DNA of 64,000 nt from positions 434,001 to 498,000 of the forward strand of contig NZ_FOYL01000001.1 of NCBI RefSeq assembly GCF_900115955.1, written 5' to 3'. The stretch's first letter is position 1, and the number at the start of each line of letters is the position of its first letter. The notes beneath the pieces are model-generated. The model ran no database searches. It was not told where the DNA came from and saw only the letters and a program-made list of their open reading frames with translations. The stretch is from Lentzea waywayandensis. GTDB taxonomy: Bacteria; Actinomycetota; Actinomycetes; Mycobacteriales; Pseudonocardiaceae. Of this stretch, positions 43,415-51,670 are shown one piece after another. Both the position numbers and the translations under genes were made by a program.

Positions 43415-43945
43415 TCAACCGCTGTGAAGGGTGTCCAGGTCGGCGGGCGTGTCGACGTCCTGGGCCTCACCGGGCAAAGCGGACACTTCGACGGGGTCGA
43501 GCTTCAGCAGAGTCTTGCGCAACGGCTGGTTCCGTGGCTCTTCGGGGAGGGCTTCGCGCAGCTCAGCGGCGTTCCAGAAGCCGATCAGCCACTGCACGCG
43601 GTCGTCTTTGAGCACGGCGTTGCGTCCGGCGCCGCGCAGCCTCGCGATGGTGTTCCTCGTGAGGCCGGGCTGGTCGACGGCGAGCACCGCGACCCACTCC
43701 TCGGTGATCTTCGCCAGTCCGGCGGCCAGTCCGGCGAGCGGTCCGCCGCCGGGCGGGTCCTCTCGTGCCCAGACGACACCGGACAGGTCCTTCTCCGGTC
43801 CCACAACGACTTTCTGACTCGCGTCGTCCACAACGGACAGCACGTGGTCGAGCAACGTGGCGTCCCGATAGGACAGTGCCGCCTTGTCGACGCCGCCGAG
43901 CCGTTCGCCCCTGCCGCCGGTGAGAATGATCACCGCGTACGTCAT
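43415..43945 (-). CDS. mobA: MobA-like molybdenum cofactor guanylyltransferase
   Basis: 176 residues. The N-terminal 'VIILTGGRGERLGGVDKAAL' is the nucleotide-binding loop of MobA-type nucleotidyltransferases. 'PPGGGPLAGLAAGL' and 'VAVLAVDQPGL' (metal-binding Asp) follow, and the tail is 'DVDTPADLD'. It attaches GMP to molybdopterin for DMSO-reductase-family enzymes. It is translationally coupled (ATGA) to a TetR gene, which is unusual. No molybdoenzyme lies in the window. Confidence 0.8.
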   Translation of the reverse strand: MTYAVIILTGGRGERLGGVDKAALSYRDATLLDHVLSVVDDASQKVVVGPEKDLSGVVWAREDPPGGGPLAGLAAGLAKITEEWVAVLAVDQPGLTRNTIARLRGAGRNAVLKDDRVQWLIGFWNAAELREALPEEPRNQPLRKTLLKLDPVEVSALPGEAQDVDTPADLDTLHSG

Positions 43946-44625
43946 GCCCTGCCTCCGATGTGCGCGGCGATGCCTTCCAGGAACAGGTGCAGCCCGAAGT
44001 CGAACTCCGCCTCGACGTCCTCGGCGGCGGCCACGTCGTCCAGGTCGAACACCCCGGAGTCGAGGATCTCGGCGAGCGCGGGCATCCGGCGCGGGTCGAC
44101 GATCTCACGCAGCGCCTTGCCGTACCGGCTGCCGAACGCGGCGGGATCGTCCTCGAAGCCCTGCGCCAGCGTGACGCCCAGACGCGCCTCGCCGTGCACG
44201 AAGGTCATCAGGCCCATCACGATGCCGACCTTCTCCCCCGCCACCAGCGGCGTGTCCTTGAGGGCGCCGAGCGCGCTGTCGAACCACGCGAGGCTCTTGA
44301 GCCCGGTCGGCGGCCCGCTGATCGGGATCTGCAGGAACCACGGGCGCTTGCGGATGGCCTTGAGCACCGCTTTCGACCAGAACGCGAGCTGGTCGCGCCA
44401 CTCGCCGTCAGGCAACGGGGGCGGGCTGTCCATCGCGGCGTCGCCCATCAACGTGAGGAGCTCGTCCTTGCTCTTCACGTGCCGATAGAGGGCCATCGTC
44501 GCGTTGCCCATCTCCTGCGCGACGCGTGCCATCGAGACGGCGGCGAGCCCCTCGGCGTCCGCGACCGCCATGGCGGCCCGCGTGATGTCGGCGGCGTCGA
44601 TGGTCGGCTTGCGCCCCCTCTTCAT
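43942..44625 (-). CDS. TetR-family regulator of the DrrAB-like exporter
   Basis: 227 residues. The N-terminal helix-turn-helix is 'AAVSMARVAQEMGNATMALY' followed by 'RHVKSKDELL'. The C-terminal domain resembles the tetracycline-repressor ligand domain ('FLEGIAAHIGG'). It is divergent from an ABC exporter; two palindromic operators lie between them, so it most likely represses the exporter and itself until a drug ligand binds. Its stop overlaps the mobA start. Confidence 0.9.
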   Translation of the reverse strand: MKRGRKPTIDAADITRAAMAVADAEGLAAVSMARVAQEMGNATMALYRHVKSKDELLTLMGDAAMDSPPPLPDGEWRDQLAFWSKAVLKAIRKRPWFLQIPISGPPTGLKSLAWFDSALGALKDTPLVAGEKVGIVMGLMTFVHGEARLGVTLAQGFEDDPAAFGSRYGKALREIVDPRRMPALAEILDSGVFDLDDVAAAEDVEAEFDFGLHLFLEGIAAHIGGRA

Positions 44626-44644
44626 ACCCCCTAGTCAAACAGAT

Positions 44645-44659
44645 GCGTATGCCATACGC
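44645..44659. promoter_or_regulatory. TetR operator O1
   Basis: GCGTATG-C-CATACGC, a perfect 7-bp palindrome with a single central base, between the TetR gene and the exporter. Confidence 0.7.
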
Positions 44660-44672
44660 TAATTCAGGTATT

Positions 44673-44687
44673 GCGTATGAGGTACGC
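44673..44687. promoter_or_regulatory. TetR operator O2
   Basis: GCGTATG-A-GGTACGC, an imperfect copy of O1 centred 28 bases downstream and close to the exporter start. Confidence 0.6.
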
Positions 44688-44702
44688 ATAAAAGGGGGTT
44701 CC

Positions 44703-45611
44703 ATGATCGTCGAGACAGAGGGTCTGACGAAGAGATACGGCCCGAACACCGTGCTGAGCGGCCTTGACCTGAAGGTCGCGGAAGGGTCCGTGCTCGCGCT
44801 GCTCGGGCCCAACGGCGCCGGCAAGACCACCGCGATCCGCATCCTGAGCACGCTGACCAGGCCTGACGGCGGTGCGGCCCGCGTGTGCGGGTTCGACGTG
44901 GTGCGGGAGGGCGCCGCCGTGCGCGGCGTGATCAGCCTGACCGGCCAGTACGCGGCGGTGGACGAGGAGCAGACCGGCCGGGAGAACCTGGTCATGATCG
45001 CCCGGTTGCACCGTTTCACCCGGTCGGCGGCTCGCGCGAGGGCTGTCGGCCTGCTGGAGCGGTTCGACCTCGTCGACGCCGCGGACCGGCGGGTGCGCAC
45101 CTACTCCGGTGGCATGCGCCGGCGCCTGGACCTCGCGATGAGCCTGGTGGCGCGGCCGCGGCTGTTGTTCCTGGACGAGCCGACCACCGGCCTGGACCCG
45201 GTCAGCCGCACGACGATGTGGGACGCGATCGGCGACCTGGTGCGCGACGGCGTGACGATCTTCCTCACCACCCAGTACCTGGAGGAGGCCGACCGGCTCG
45301 CTGACCGGATCGTGGTGCTGCACAACGGAGGCGTCGTCGCGGACGGCACCGCGGACGCGTTGAAGAACTCGGTCGGCGGTACCCGCCTGGACCTGACCTT
45401 CTCGTGCGCCGAGGATGCGTCGCGAGCGCAGGCCGTGGTCGGCGGGGTGACCGACGGGCCGACGCTGAGCGTGCCGTCCGACGGCAGTGCCGTTCACCTG
45501 CACCGCGTGCTGGACGACCTGCTGGCGGCGCGGGTGAGCGTGTCGCGGGTGTCCACGCACCGCCCGACCCTGGACGACGTCTTCACGTCCCTGACGGCGG
45601 TGGCGGCATGA
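44703..45611 (+). CDS. DrrA-like ABC exporter ATPase
   Basis: 302 residues. Walker A is 'LLGPNGAGKTT', signature 'YSGGMRRRLDLAMSLV' and Walker B 'LLFLDEPTTGLDP'. The extra C-terminal domain ends 'THRPTLDDVFTSLT', the mark of daunorubicin-resistance (DrrA-type) ATPases. GGGGG precedes the ATG at 44703; the operators lie just upstream. It is coupled (ATGA) to the permease gene. Confidence 0.93.
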   Translation: MIVETEGLTKRYGPNTVLSGLDLKVAEGSVLALLGPNGAGKTTAIRILSTLTRPDGGAARVCGFDVVREGAAVRGVISLTGQYAAVDEEQTGRENLVMIARLHRFTRSAARARAVGLLERFDLVDAADRRVRTYSGGMRRRLDLAMSLVARPRLLFLDEPTTGLDPVSRTTMWDAIGDLVRDGVTIFLTTQYLEEADRLADRIVVLHNGGVVADGTADALKNSVGGTRLDLTFSCAEDASRAQAVVGGVTDGPTLSVPSDGSAVHLHRVLDDLLAARVSVSRVSTHRPTLDDVFTSLTAVAA

Positions 45612-46351
45612 CCGTCTCGCTGACGATGATCGGCCGCGGCGTCCGCCTGAGCCGCCGCAACCTCGACACGCTGATCATGGCGGTCGTGTTGCCGGTGCTG
45701 ATGATGGCGTTGTTCGTCTACGTGTTCGGCGGTGCGATCAGCTCGACGCAGTCCTATGTGGATTACGTGGTGCCGGGCATCCTCGTGCTGTGCACCGGTT
45801 ACGGCGCCACGTCCACCGCGATGTCCGTGGCCGACGACATGAAGAAGGGTGTGGTCGACCGGTTCCGCTCGATGCCGATCAGCGGTTTCTCCGTGCTGAC
45901 CGGCCACGTCGCCGCCTCGGTCGCCCGCAACGCCCTGGCGACGTTCGCGGTGGTGCTGGTGGCTTTGCTGATGGGCTTCCGGCCCACGGCCTCGTTCGGT
46001 TCGTGGGTACTCGCGATGGGTCTGCTGCTGCTCTACGTGCTGGCGCTGTCCTGGCTCGCGGCAGGCTTCGGCGTGATCGCGCGCAGCGTCGAGTCGGCCA
46101 GCCTGCTCGGCTTCTTCATGCTGTTCATCCCGTACCTGAGCAGCGCGTTCGTGCCGGTGGCGACAATGCCGTCCTGGCTGCGCGCGGTCAGCGAACACCA
46201 GCCGATCACGCCGGTCATCGAGACCGTGCGCGCTCTGCTGACCGATCAGCCCGTGGGGTCCGGCTGGCTCGCGCTGACGTGGTCGGGCGGCCTGCTGGTC
46301 GTGGCCTTCGGGTGGGCCACCTGGCTGTTCCGGCGGATCAGCTCCCGTTGA
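45608..46351 (+). CDS. DrrB-like ABC-2 exporter permease
   Basis: 247 residues, six membrane segments. 'IMAVVLPVLMMALFVYVFGG' is helix 1. 'DDMKKGVVDRFRSMPIS' is the conserved ABC-2 loop, with 'LSSAFVPVATMPSWLRA' and 'HQPITPVIETVRALL' near the end. It pairs with the ATPase to export hydrophobic drugs. It overlaps the convergent aldo/keto reductase gene by 14 bases. Confidence 0.93.
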   Translation: MTVSLTMIGRGVRLSRRNLDTLIMAVVLPVLMMALFVYVFGGAISSTQSYVDYVVPGILVLCTGYGATSTAMSVADDMKKGVVDRFRSMPISGFSVLTGHVAASVARNALATFAVVLVALLMGFRPTASFGSWVLAMGLLLLYVLALSWLAAGFGVIARSVESASLLGFFMLFIPYLSSAFVPVATMPSWLRAVSEHQPITPVIETVRALLTDQPVGSGWLALTWSGGLLVVAFGWATWLFRRISSR

Positions 46352-47210
46352 GGTGCGCGGCGTCGAGGCGGGTGAGCTCGTCCGTGGTGAGGCTCAGCCG
46401 TCCCGCCTCGACGTTCTGCCGCAGGTGCTCCGGGTCGCCCGTGCCCGGGATGACCAGCACGTGCGGCCCCCTGGCGAGCGTCCACGCCAGCCGGATCTGC
46501 GCGGGCGAGGCGTTGCGGGCGTGGGCGATCTCCGTGACGACGTCGTCGTCGGCCGACGTCCCGGCCTCCTGGTTGGCGCCGGTGAGCGCGAAGAACGGCA
46601 CGTACGCGATGCCCCGTTCCCCGCAGACGCCGACGAAGTCGTCCTGCTCGGGGTGGTGCCCGAGCCCGTAGGAGTTCTGCACGCACACCACGGGCGCGAT
46701 CCGCTGTGCCTGGTCGAGGTGGTGCGGCCTGATGTTGGACAGCCCGAGGTGCCTGATCAGCCCGTCCTGCTGGAGCGCCGCGAGCTGCTCGAAGTGCGCG
46801 CTGAGGTCGTCCAGCCCGCTCACCCGCAGGTTGACCACGTCGAGGTGGTCGCGGCCGAGCTGCCGCAGGTTCTCCTCGACCTGTCCCCGCAGCTGCCGCG
46901 GCGTCGCGAGCGGCAGCCACTCCCCCTGCGGCGTGCGGCCCGGCCCGACCTTGGTGACGATCACCAGGTCCTCCGGGTACGGCGAGAGCGCGCTGTTGAT
47001 CAGCTCGTTCGCCGATCGCGTGGCGGAGAAGTAGAAGGCGGCCGTGTCGACGTGGTTGACCCCGAGCTCGACGGCCCTGCGCAGCACCTCGATCGCCTGC
47101 CCGCGGTCGCGCGGCTCGGCGCGGCGATCGAACGCCGTCCCCCGCTGCGGCAGCCGCATCGCGCCGAACCCGATCCGGTTCACGGTGAGGTCACCCAGTC
47201 GCCACGTCAT
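46338..47210 (-). CDS. Aldo/keto reductase family protein
   Basis: 290 residues, TIM barrel. 'RIGFGAMRLP' begins the fold; Asp and Tyr are in 'VDTAAFYF', Lys in 'VIVTKVGPG' and the NADPH site near 'VLVIPGTGDPEHLRQNV'. The strand that normally ends in the catalytic His reads 'HLDVVNLRVSG', so the His is replaced, which happens in some actinobacterial subfamilies and may change the chemistry. The physiological substrate is unknown. Confidence 0.88.
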   Translation of the reverse strand: MTWRLGDLTVNRIGFGAMRLPQRGTAFDRRAEPRDRGQAIEVLRRAVELGVNHVDTAAFYFSATRSANELINSALSPYPEDLVIVTKVGPGRTPQGEWLPLATPRQLRGQVEENLRQLGRDHLDVVNLRVSGLDDLSAHFEQLAALQQDGLIRHLGLSNIRPHHLDQAQRIAPVVCVQNSYGLGHHPEQDDFVGVCGERGIAYVPFFALTGANQEAGTSADDDVVTEIAHARNASPAQIRLAWTLARGPHVLVIPGTGDPEHLRQNVEAGRLSLTTDELTRLDAAHLNGS

Positions 47211-47237
47211 TCCGACCACTGTGCCAGCCTTGTGGCC

Positions 47238-47579
47238 GTGCCACTGTTCAGCCTTTCCGAAGCCAGGACCGAACTCGCGCGCCTGCTGCCGGCGCTGGAC
47301 GAGATCGTGCGCCTGCGGGCCGACGCCGCCGAGCTCGCCGCGGGTGAGTCCTCCCTGGGCGGGCTGCCGGAGTTCAAGGCCGCGCAGGCCCGGCTGGACG
47401 AGCTGATGGAGACCGTGCAGCACACCGGGGCGGAGCTGAAGGGCTTCGCGCCGTTGCTGGTGGACTTCCCGTCGGAGATGGACGGTGTGCCCGTGCTGTT
47501 GTGCTGGCTCGAAGGCGACCGTGAGCTGGCCTGGTACCACCGGACGGATCTGGGGTTCGCGGGCCGCCGCCCGCTCTAG
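47238..47579 (+). CDS. DUF2203 protein
   Basis: 113 residues. 'LFSLSEARTELARLLPALDE' and the end 'LLCWLEGDRELAWYHRTDLG' plus 'FAGRRPL' are the DUF2203 signature. It is an acidic helical hairpin with a conserved Trp/His tail, function unknown. The GTG at 47238 aligns with family starts. It overlaps the convergent gene by four bases (CTAG). Confidence 0.85.
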   Translation: MPLFSLSEARTELARLLPALDEIVRLRADAAELAAGESSLGGLPEFKAAQARLDELMETVQHTGAELKGFAPLLVDFPSEMDGVPVLLCWLEGDRELAWYHRTDLGFAGRRPL

Positions 47580-48487
47580 CCGGGAGCGAGGAAACCCGCG
47601 AGCAGCAGCACGCCGATCAGCCCGGTGATGAGCCCCAGTGCGGTGAGGTAGTGCTTGGCGCCGGTCCGGCCGGGCATGCGGTTCAGGATGACCCCGGCGG
47701 CCACCGTGACGGCGGCGATGATCGGCACCAGCGCCCGCCACGCGCTTTCCCACGTGAACGGCAGGTAGTCGTCCGCCCCGTACAGCGACAGGATCACGGC
47801 GGGCAGGCCGAGCCCCGCCGCGGCCGCCGCGGCGACCATGTTGAACCGTTGCTGCGCCTCGCCCTCCTGTGCGACCGCGAACGTCGACACGCTGGTGAGC
47901 AACGACTGGAGCCGGGTCACCTCGTCGCCCAGCTCGACGTCCATCGCCTCGCAGTGCCGCACCACGCCGGGGTCGCGGACCTCGCGAATCGTGTCGCGGG
48001 CGTGGTCGCGGGCACGGCTGAAGGCCATCGACAGCTCGACGAGCTGGGCCATCACGGGGCGCAGCAGCACCGTGTTCTCCCGCTGTGCCAGCAGATCGGC
48101 GACGCGCTGTTCCATCTCGTAGCGAAGGCCGCGCAGTTCGGCGATGGCGTTGCGCGACCCCTCGGCGATGGCCTTGGCGATGACGCCCGCCCTGGGACTG
48201 CCGTCGCCGACCGCGTGGGCGGGATGCCTGAGCAGCTCGGCGATGCCGTCGCCGTGCCACGGTTCCTGGTGCCAGCCGCCGTGCTCGCTCCAGGCCGCGC
48301 GGACCAGCACGTCGATCTGGGCACCGTCCGTGCGCACCTCCCCGACCAGGATTCGGCGCGACTTGCCGGCCGTGACCCGCACGAACGGCACGCAGAACCC
48401 GGCCAGGCCCTCCACTCCGACCGACACCGTCACGCGCGCGCCCAGATTGGGGTCCGCAGGATCGCCCGCCAGCACGTGTAAGTCCAC
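47576..48487 (-). CDS. Two-helix membrane protein, degenerate CorA-like
   Basis: 303 residues. The long helical cytoplasmic part includes 'FSRARDHARDTIREVRD' and 'LQSLLTSVSTFAVAQEGEA'. Two or three C-terminal membrane helices follow: 'MVAAAAAAGLGLPAVILSLY', 'LVPIIAAVTVAAGVIL' and 'YLTALGLITGLIGVLLLAGF'. The layout resembles CorA Mg2+ channels, but the GMN filter position reads 'YGADDY', so ion selectivity is doubtful. It starts at a GTG (48487). The family call is tentative. Confidence 0.5.
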   Translation of the reverse strand: MDLHVLAGDPADPNLGARVTVSVGVEGLAGFCVPFVRVTAGKSRRILVGEVRTDGAQIDVLVRAAWSEHGGWHQEPWHGDGIAELLRHPAHAVGDGSPRAGVIAKAIAEGSRNAIAELRGLRYEMEQRVADLLAQRENTVLLRPVMAQLVELSMAFSRARDHARDTIREVRDPGVVRHCEAMDVELGDEVTRLQSLLTSVSTFAVAQEGEAQQRFNMVAAAAAAGLGLPAVILSLYGADDYLPFTWESAWRALVPIIAAVTVAAGVILNRMPGRTGAKHYLTALGLITGLIGVLLLAGFLAPG

Positions 48488-48577
48488 GTCCTGATCTTCG
48501 CACGGTGACCGGATCCGTCCGTTCCTCGGCCGGGTCGTGCCTCGTGCCCGGTGCCGGCGCCGACCAGGCTGATGGTC

Positions 48578-49126
48578 ATGAAGCGAGCATTGATCGTCAT
48601 CGACGTGCAGGAGTCGTTCCGTCAGCGCCCCAACTGGGCCGAGGTGTCCAACCCGGATGTCGTGGGCAAGGTGAACCAGCTGGTCGACCTGAGCCGCGAC
48701 GCCGGCGACCTGGTGGTGTGGGTGCTGCACTCCGAGCCCGGCTCCGGCGACGTGTTCGACCCCGCGCTGGGGCACGTGCGGCTGATCGACGGACTCAAGC
48801 CGCTCGACGACGAGCCGGTGCTGACCAAGACCGCGCACAACGCGTTCACCACGACGAACCTCCAGCAGACGCTGACGACCCGGGGTGTGCGGGAGTTGCT
48901 GATCAGCGGCATCCGGACCGAGCAGTGCTGCGAGACGACCACCCGCGTCGGGTCGGACCTCGGGTTCGACATGACGTTCGTGACGGACGCGACCGCCACC
49001 ACGCCGCTGCCGCACTGGCGGACCGGGAAGGTGCTCGGGGTCGAGGAGATCATCGAGCGGACCGAGTACGTGCTGGCGGGCCGGTTCGCGCGGATCTCGG
49101 ATGTCGCTACGCTGACCGGATCGTGA
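48578..49126 (+). CDS. Isochorismatase-family cysteine hydrolase (1)
   Basis: 182 residues. Nucleophile Cys is in 'IRTEQCCETTTRV' (two adjacent cysteines); the general base Asp9 is in 'VIDVQESF' and the Lys in 'VLTKTAHNAF'. The family cleaves isochorismate, nicotinamide, carbamoyl-sarcosine or related amides. Its stop overlaps the GTG of the GlxA-type regulator (GTGA), so this regulator probably belongs to the same unit. Confidence 0.88.
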   Translation: MKRALIVIDVQESFRQRPNWAEVSNPDVVGKVNQLVDLSRDAGDLVVWVLHSEPGSGDVFDPALGHVRLIDGLKPLDDEPVLTKTAHNAFTTTNLQQTLTTRGVRELLISGIRTEQCCETTTRVGSDLGFDMTFVTDATATTPLPHWRTGKVLGVEEIIERTEYVLAGRFARISDVATLTGS

Positions 49127-50025
49127 CCAGAGTCGTCTTCCTGCTCGTTCCTGGAGTGCACCTGCTCGACCTCGCGGGGCCGGCGCAGGTGTTCTCCAGC
49201 GCCGCCGACCTCGTGGACGGGTACGCGCTGTCCTACGTCGGCGACATGGACACCGTGCTCAGCCATCAGGGCGTGCCGCTGGGTGCGTCGCGTGAGTTGC
49301 CCTCTCTCGACGTGGACGACCTCGTGTTCGTGCCGGGGTGGCGGTCGCCGAAGATCGTGGGCACCGGACACCTGAGCGAACGTGCGTTGGCGTGGGTGCG
49401 CACGCACCACGACAACGGCGGCACAGTGGCGAGTGTGTGCGCCGGCGCGGATGCGTTGGGGCGCGCCGGTTTGCTCGACGGACGGCGTTGCACCACGCAT
49501 CACGAGTTGCAGGAGGAGCTCGCACGGCGCTACCCGGCCGCACACGTCGTGCGTGACGTCTTGTTCGTGGAGGACAACAGGGTCGTGACATCCGCGGGCA
49601 TCGCGAGCGGTATCGACCTCGCGTTGCATCTCGTCGCCGTACGCCACGGGCCTACGGTTGCCGCCGCGATCGCACGCACGATGGTCATCTACGCGCGCAG
49701 GAACGGTGACGACCAGCAGGCGAGCGTGCTGCTGCGGCACCGTTCGCACATCAACGAGACGGTGCACCGCGTTCAGGACGTCATCGAGTCACGCCTCGCC
49801 GACCGACTCTCGCTCGCGGAACTCGCTGTCCACGCCGGTTGCAGTGAACGGACCGTGACGCGGCTGTTCGGCCGTGCGACGGGCATGACGCCGTTGAGGT
49901 ACCAGCAGGCGTTGCGCGTCGAACGGGCCGAACACCTGATCGGTCAAGGCGCCACGGTGGAGACCGCCGCGCGCAACGTCGGTTTCGAGGACGCCCGGAT
50001 GTTGCGGCGGCTGCGTTCCCGCTGA
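49123..50025 (+). CDS. GlxA-type regulator (DJ-1/PfpI domain plus AraC HTH), short C terminus
   Basis: 300 residues. Residues 1-165 are a class-I amidotransferase-like domain with 'VASVCAGADALGRAGLLDGR', in which the Cys sits at the nucleophile elbow. The AraC/XylS double HTH follows ('LAELAVHAGCSERTVTRLFG' and 'TVETAARNVGFEDARMLRRL'). The protein stops just after the second recognition helix, so it lacks the usual last ~15 residues ('F...G.SP..YR'). It is coupled to the isochorismatase gene and may control both hydrolases. Confidence 0.85.
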   Translation: MTRVVFLLVPGVHLLDLAGPAQVFSSAADLVDGYALSYVGDMDTVLSHQGVPLGASRELPSLDVDDLVFVPGWRSPKIVGTGHLSERALAWVRTHHDNGGTVASVCAGADALGRAGLLDGRRCTTHHELQEELARRYPAAHVVRDVLFVEDNRVVTSAGIASGIDLALHLVAVRHGPTVAAAIARTMVIYARRNGDDQQASVLLRHRSHINETVHRVQDVIESRLADRLSLAELAVHAGCSERTVTRLFGRATGMTPLRYQQALRVERAEHLIGQGATVETAARNVGFEDARMLRRLRSR

Positions 50026-50064
50026 GCCGCACGCGTGCGGCCGTCCACAGTCGACGGAACGCCC

Positions 50065-50092
50065 TTGCACACCACCGGAAGCGGCCTAAGCT
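50065..50092 (+). promoter_or_regulatory. Leaderless promoter of the second isochorismatase gene
   Basis: TTGCAC (50065-50070), 16-base spacer, TAAGCT (50087-50092), then exactly six bases to the GTG at 50099. Confidence 0.5.
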
Positions 50093-50098
50093 GGCCGC

Positions 50099-50659
50099 GT
50101 GACGACTCTGGCGAACCGCCCCAGCACCGCGTTGCTCGTGATCGACGTGCAGAACGGCGTGGTCAATCACGCCCACAACCGCGACGAGGTCGTCGCCAAC
50201 GTCGCCGCCCTCGTCGACAAGGCGCGCGCGGCCGGCGTCGACGTCGTGTGGGTGCAGCACAGCAACGCCGAGCACATGCCCAAGGAGTCCGACGGCTGGC
50301 AGTTCGTGCCCGAGCTCAAGGTCGCCGACGGCGAACCCGTGGTGCACAAGACCTACGCCGACTCGTTCGAGGCGACGGACCTCGAGGAAGTGCTGGCGGG
50401 CAAGGGAATCGGCAGCCTCGTGGTGTCCGGCGCGCAGACCGACGAATGCATCCGCTCGACCCTGCACGGCGCCATCGTGCGCGGTTACGACGCTCTGCTG
50501 GTCAGCGACGCGCACACGACCGAGGACCTCTCGGAGTGGGGCGCGCCCACCCCGGACAAGGTCATCGCGCACACCAACCTGTACTGGGAGAACCACACGG
50601 CGCCGGGCCGTACCGCAGGCGTCGTGAAGACCGAGGACGCGTTCAAGCCTGCTGAATGA
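50099..50659 (+). CDS. Isochorismatase-family cysteine hydrolase (2)
   Basis: 186 residues. 'ALLVIDVQNGVV' holds the Asp, 'VVHKTYADSF' the Lys and 'SGAQTDECIRSTLHGA' the Cys nucleophile, a complete triad. It is closer to the YcaC/nicotinamidase-like branch than the first copy. It starts at a GTG with its own promoter and overlaps the convergent zinc-ribbon gene by 17 bases. The substrate is unknown. Confidence 0.9.
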   Translation: MTTLANRPSTALLVIDVQNGVVNHAHNRDEVVANVAALVDKARAAGVDVVWVQHSNAEHMPKESDGWQFVPELKVADGEPVVHKTYADSFEATDLEEVLAGKGIGSLVVSGAQTDECIRSTLHGAIVRGYDALLVSDAHTTEDLSEWGAPTPDKVIAHTNLYWENHTAPGRTAGVVKTEDAFKPAE

Positions 50660-51032
50660 GGTGCCTGCTCGGCATGTAGTCGATCTTCCAGTCCTCGTAC
50701 ACGCCGCACAGCCCGCACTTCAGGCACCGCAGTCCGACGGTCAGCCAGCGCACCTCGCCGTCCGGGCGGCACGACGACCCGAGCGCGGCGGCGAACTCCT
50801 CGCCGCCGCAGGTGCACTCGCACTCCTCCGCGTCGTCGTCCTGCCAGTGTTCCTCGGAGTCGGCGATGAACTCCGCGAGTCCGCAGCCGAGGCAGGTCCG
50901 CCGCAACGCCTGGTCCTCGGTCATCTGCACGTGGAACGACTTCTCGCCACACTCGCCGCACACGGACTCCACGACGTGCGTGACCTCGTAGCCGTCCTCC
51001 TGGTACTCGCGGATGGCCTCTTCGAGCGTCAT
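50643..51032 (-). CDS. Small zinc-ribbon protein
   Basis: 129 residues with several CxxC knuckles: 'CGECGEK', 'CLGCGL', 'CECTCGG' and 'CLKCGLCG'. These should form two or more zinc ribbons; the middle is acidic ('EHWQDDDAEECECT'). There is no catalytic motif. The ATG overlaps the stop of the SDR gene (ATGA), so it is the last gene of a TetR-SDR-zinc-ribbon operon. Function unknown. Confidence 0.65.
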   Translation of the reverse strand: MTLEEAIREYQEDGYEVTHVVESVCGECGEKSFHVQMTEDQALRRTCLGCGLAEFIADSEEHWQDDDAEECECTCGGEEFAAALGSSCRPDGEVRWLTVGLRCLKCGLCGVYEDWKIDYMPSRHLIQQA

Positions 51033-51670
51033 CCGGCCAGCCTGTTGATCTCGTCGCTGCGCAGCACCTTCGCCGCCTGAGCGCCTTTGGCCAGCGCCAC
51101 CATCGCGCGCCCGAGCTCGTCGGTGCTCGTGACGAACTTCGGCGCCACCTTCTTCAGCAACGGCATGAGCCACGAGGACCACGAGTAGATGTAGCGGTAG
51201 ATGCGGGTGCGCGACGTGATCCCGTGCCGTGGCTGGATGAACCCGGGCCGCACGACGAACACCGGCCGGTCCAGCGCCAGCAGCTCGTTCTCCGTGCGCC
51301 CCTTCACCCGCGCCCATATCGTCTTGCTCTCGGCGTCGGCGCCCTCACCGGACACGTACACATAGGTGCCACCGACGACGCGTGCGGCCTCAACCGCGTA
51401 GTCGTGCGTCACGGGCGTGTACTCGGCCTCGGTCAGGCCCGCGGACGTCACGCCCATGCAGTAGAAGCACGCATCGGCATCGGCCAGGTCCGACGCGACC
51501 GGCGACAGGTCAGCGAAGTCGGCGTGCACCACGTGCAGCAGCTTGGGATCCGCCACGGCCGACGGCGAACGCCCGACCGTGACCACAGAATCAACCGCCG
51601 GGTCGAGCAGGCACTCCCGCAACGCGCCCTGACCGACCATTCCGGACGCACCGAACACCACGATCTTCAC
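51029..51670 (-). CDS. Atypical SDR, NAD(P)-binding epimerase-like protein
   Basis: 213 residues with an N-terminal Rossmann motif 'VVFGASGMVGQGALRECL' and later 'TYVYVSGEGAD', the extended/atypical SDR pattern. The C terminus has 'YSWSSWLMPLLKK', as in actinobacterial NAD-dependent epimerase/dehydratase family members. A GTG start overlaps the TetR stop. It is probably a redox enzyme controlled by the TetR gene; the substrate is unknown. Confidence 0.85.
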   Translation of the reverse strand: MKIVVFGASGMVGQGALRECLLDPAVDSVVTVGRSPSAVADPKLLHVVHADFADLSPVASDLADADACFYCMGVTSAGLTEAEYTPVTHDYAVEAARVVGGTYVYVSGEGADAESKTIWARVKGRTENELLALDRPVFVVRPGFIQPRHGITSRTRIYRYIYSWSSWLMPLLKKVAPKFVTSTDELGRAMVALAKGAQAAKVLRSDEINRLAG

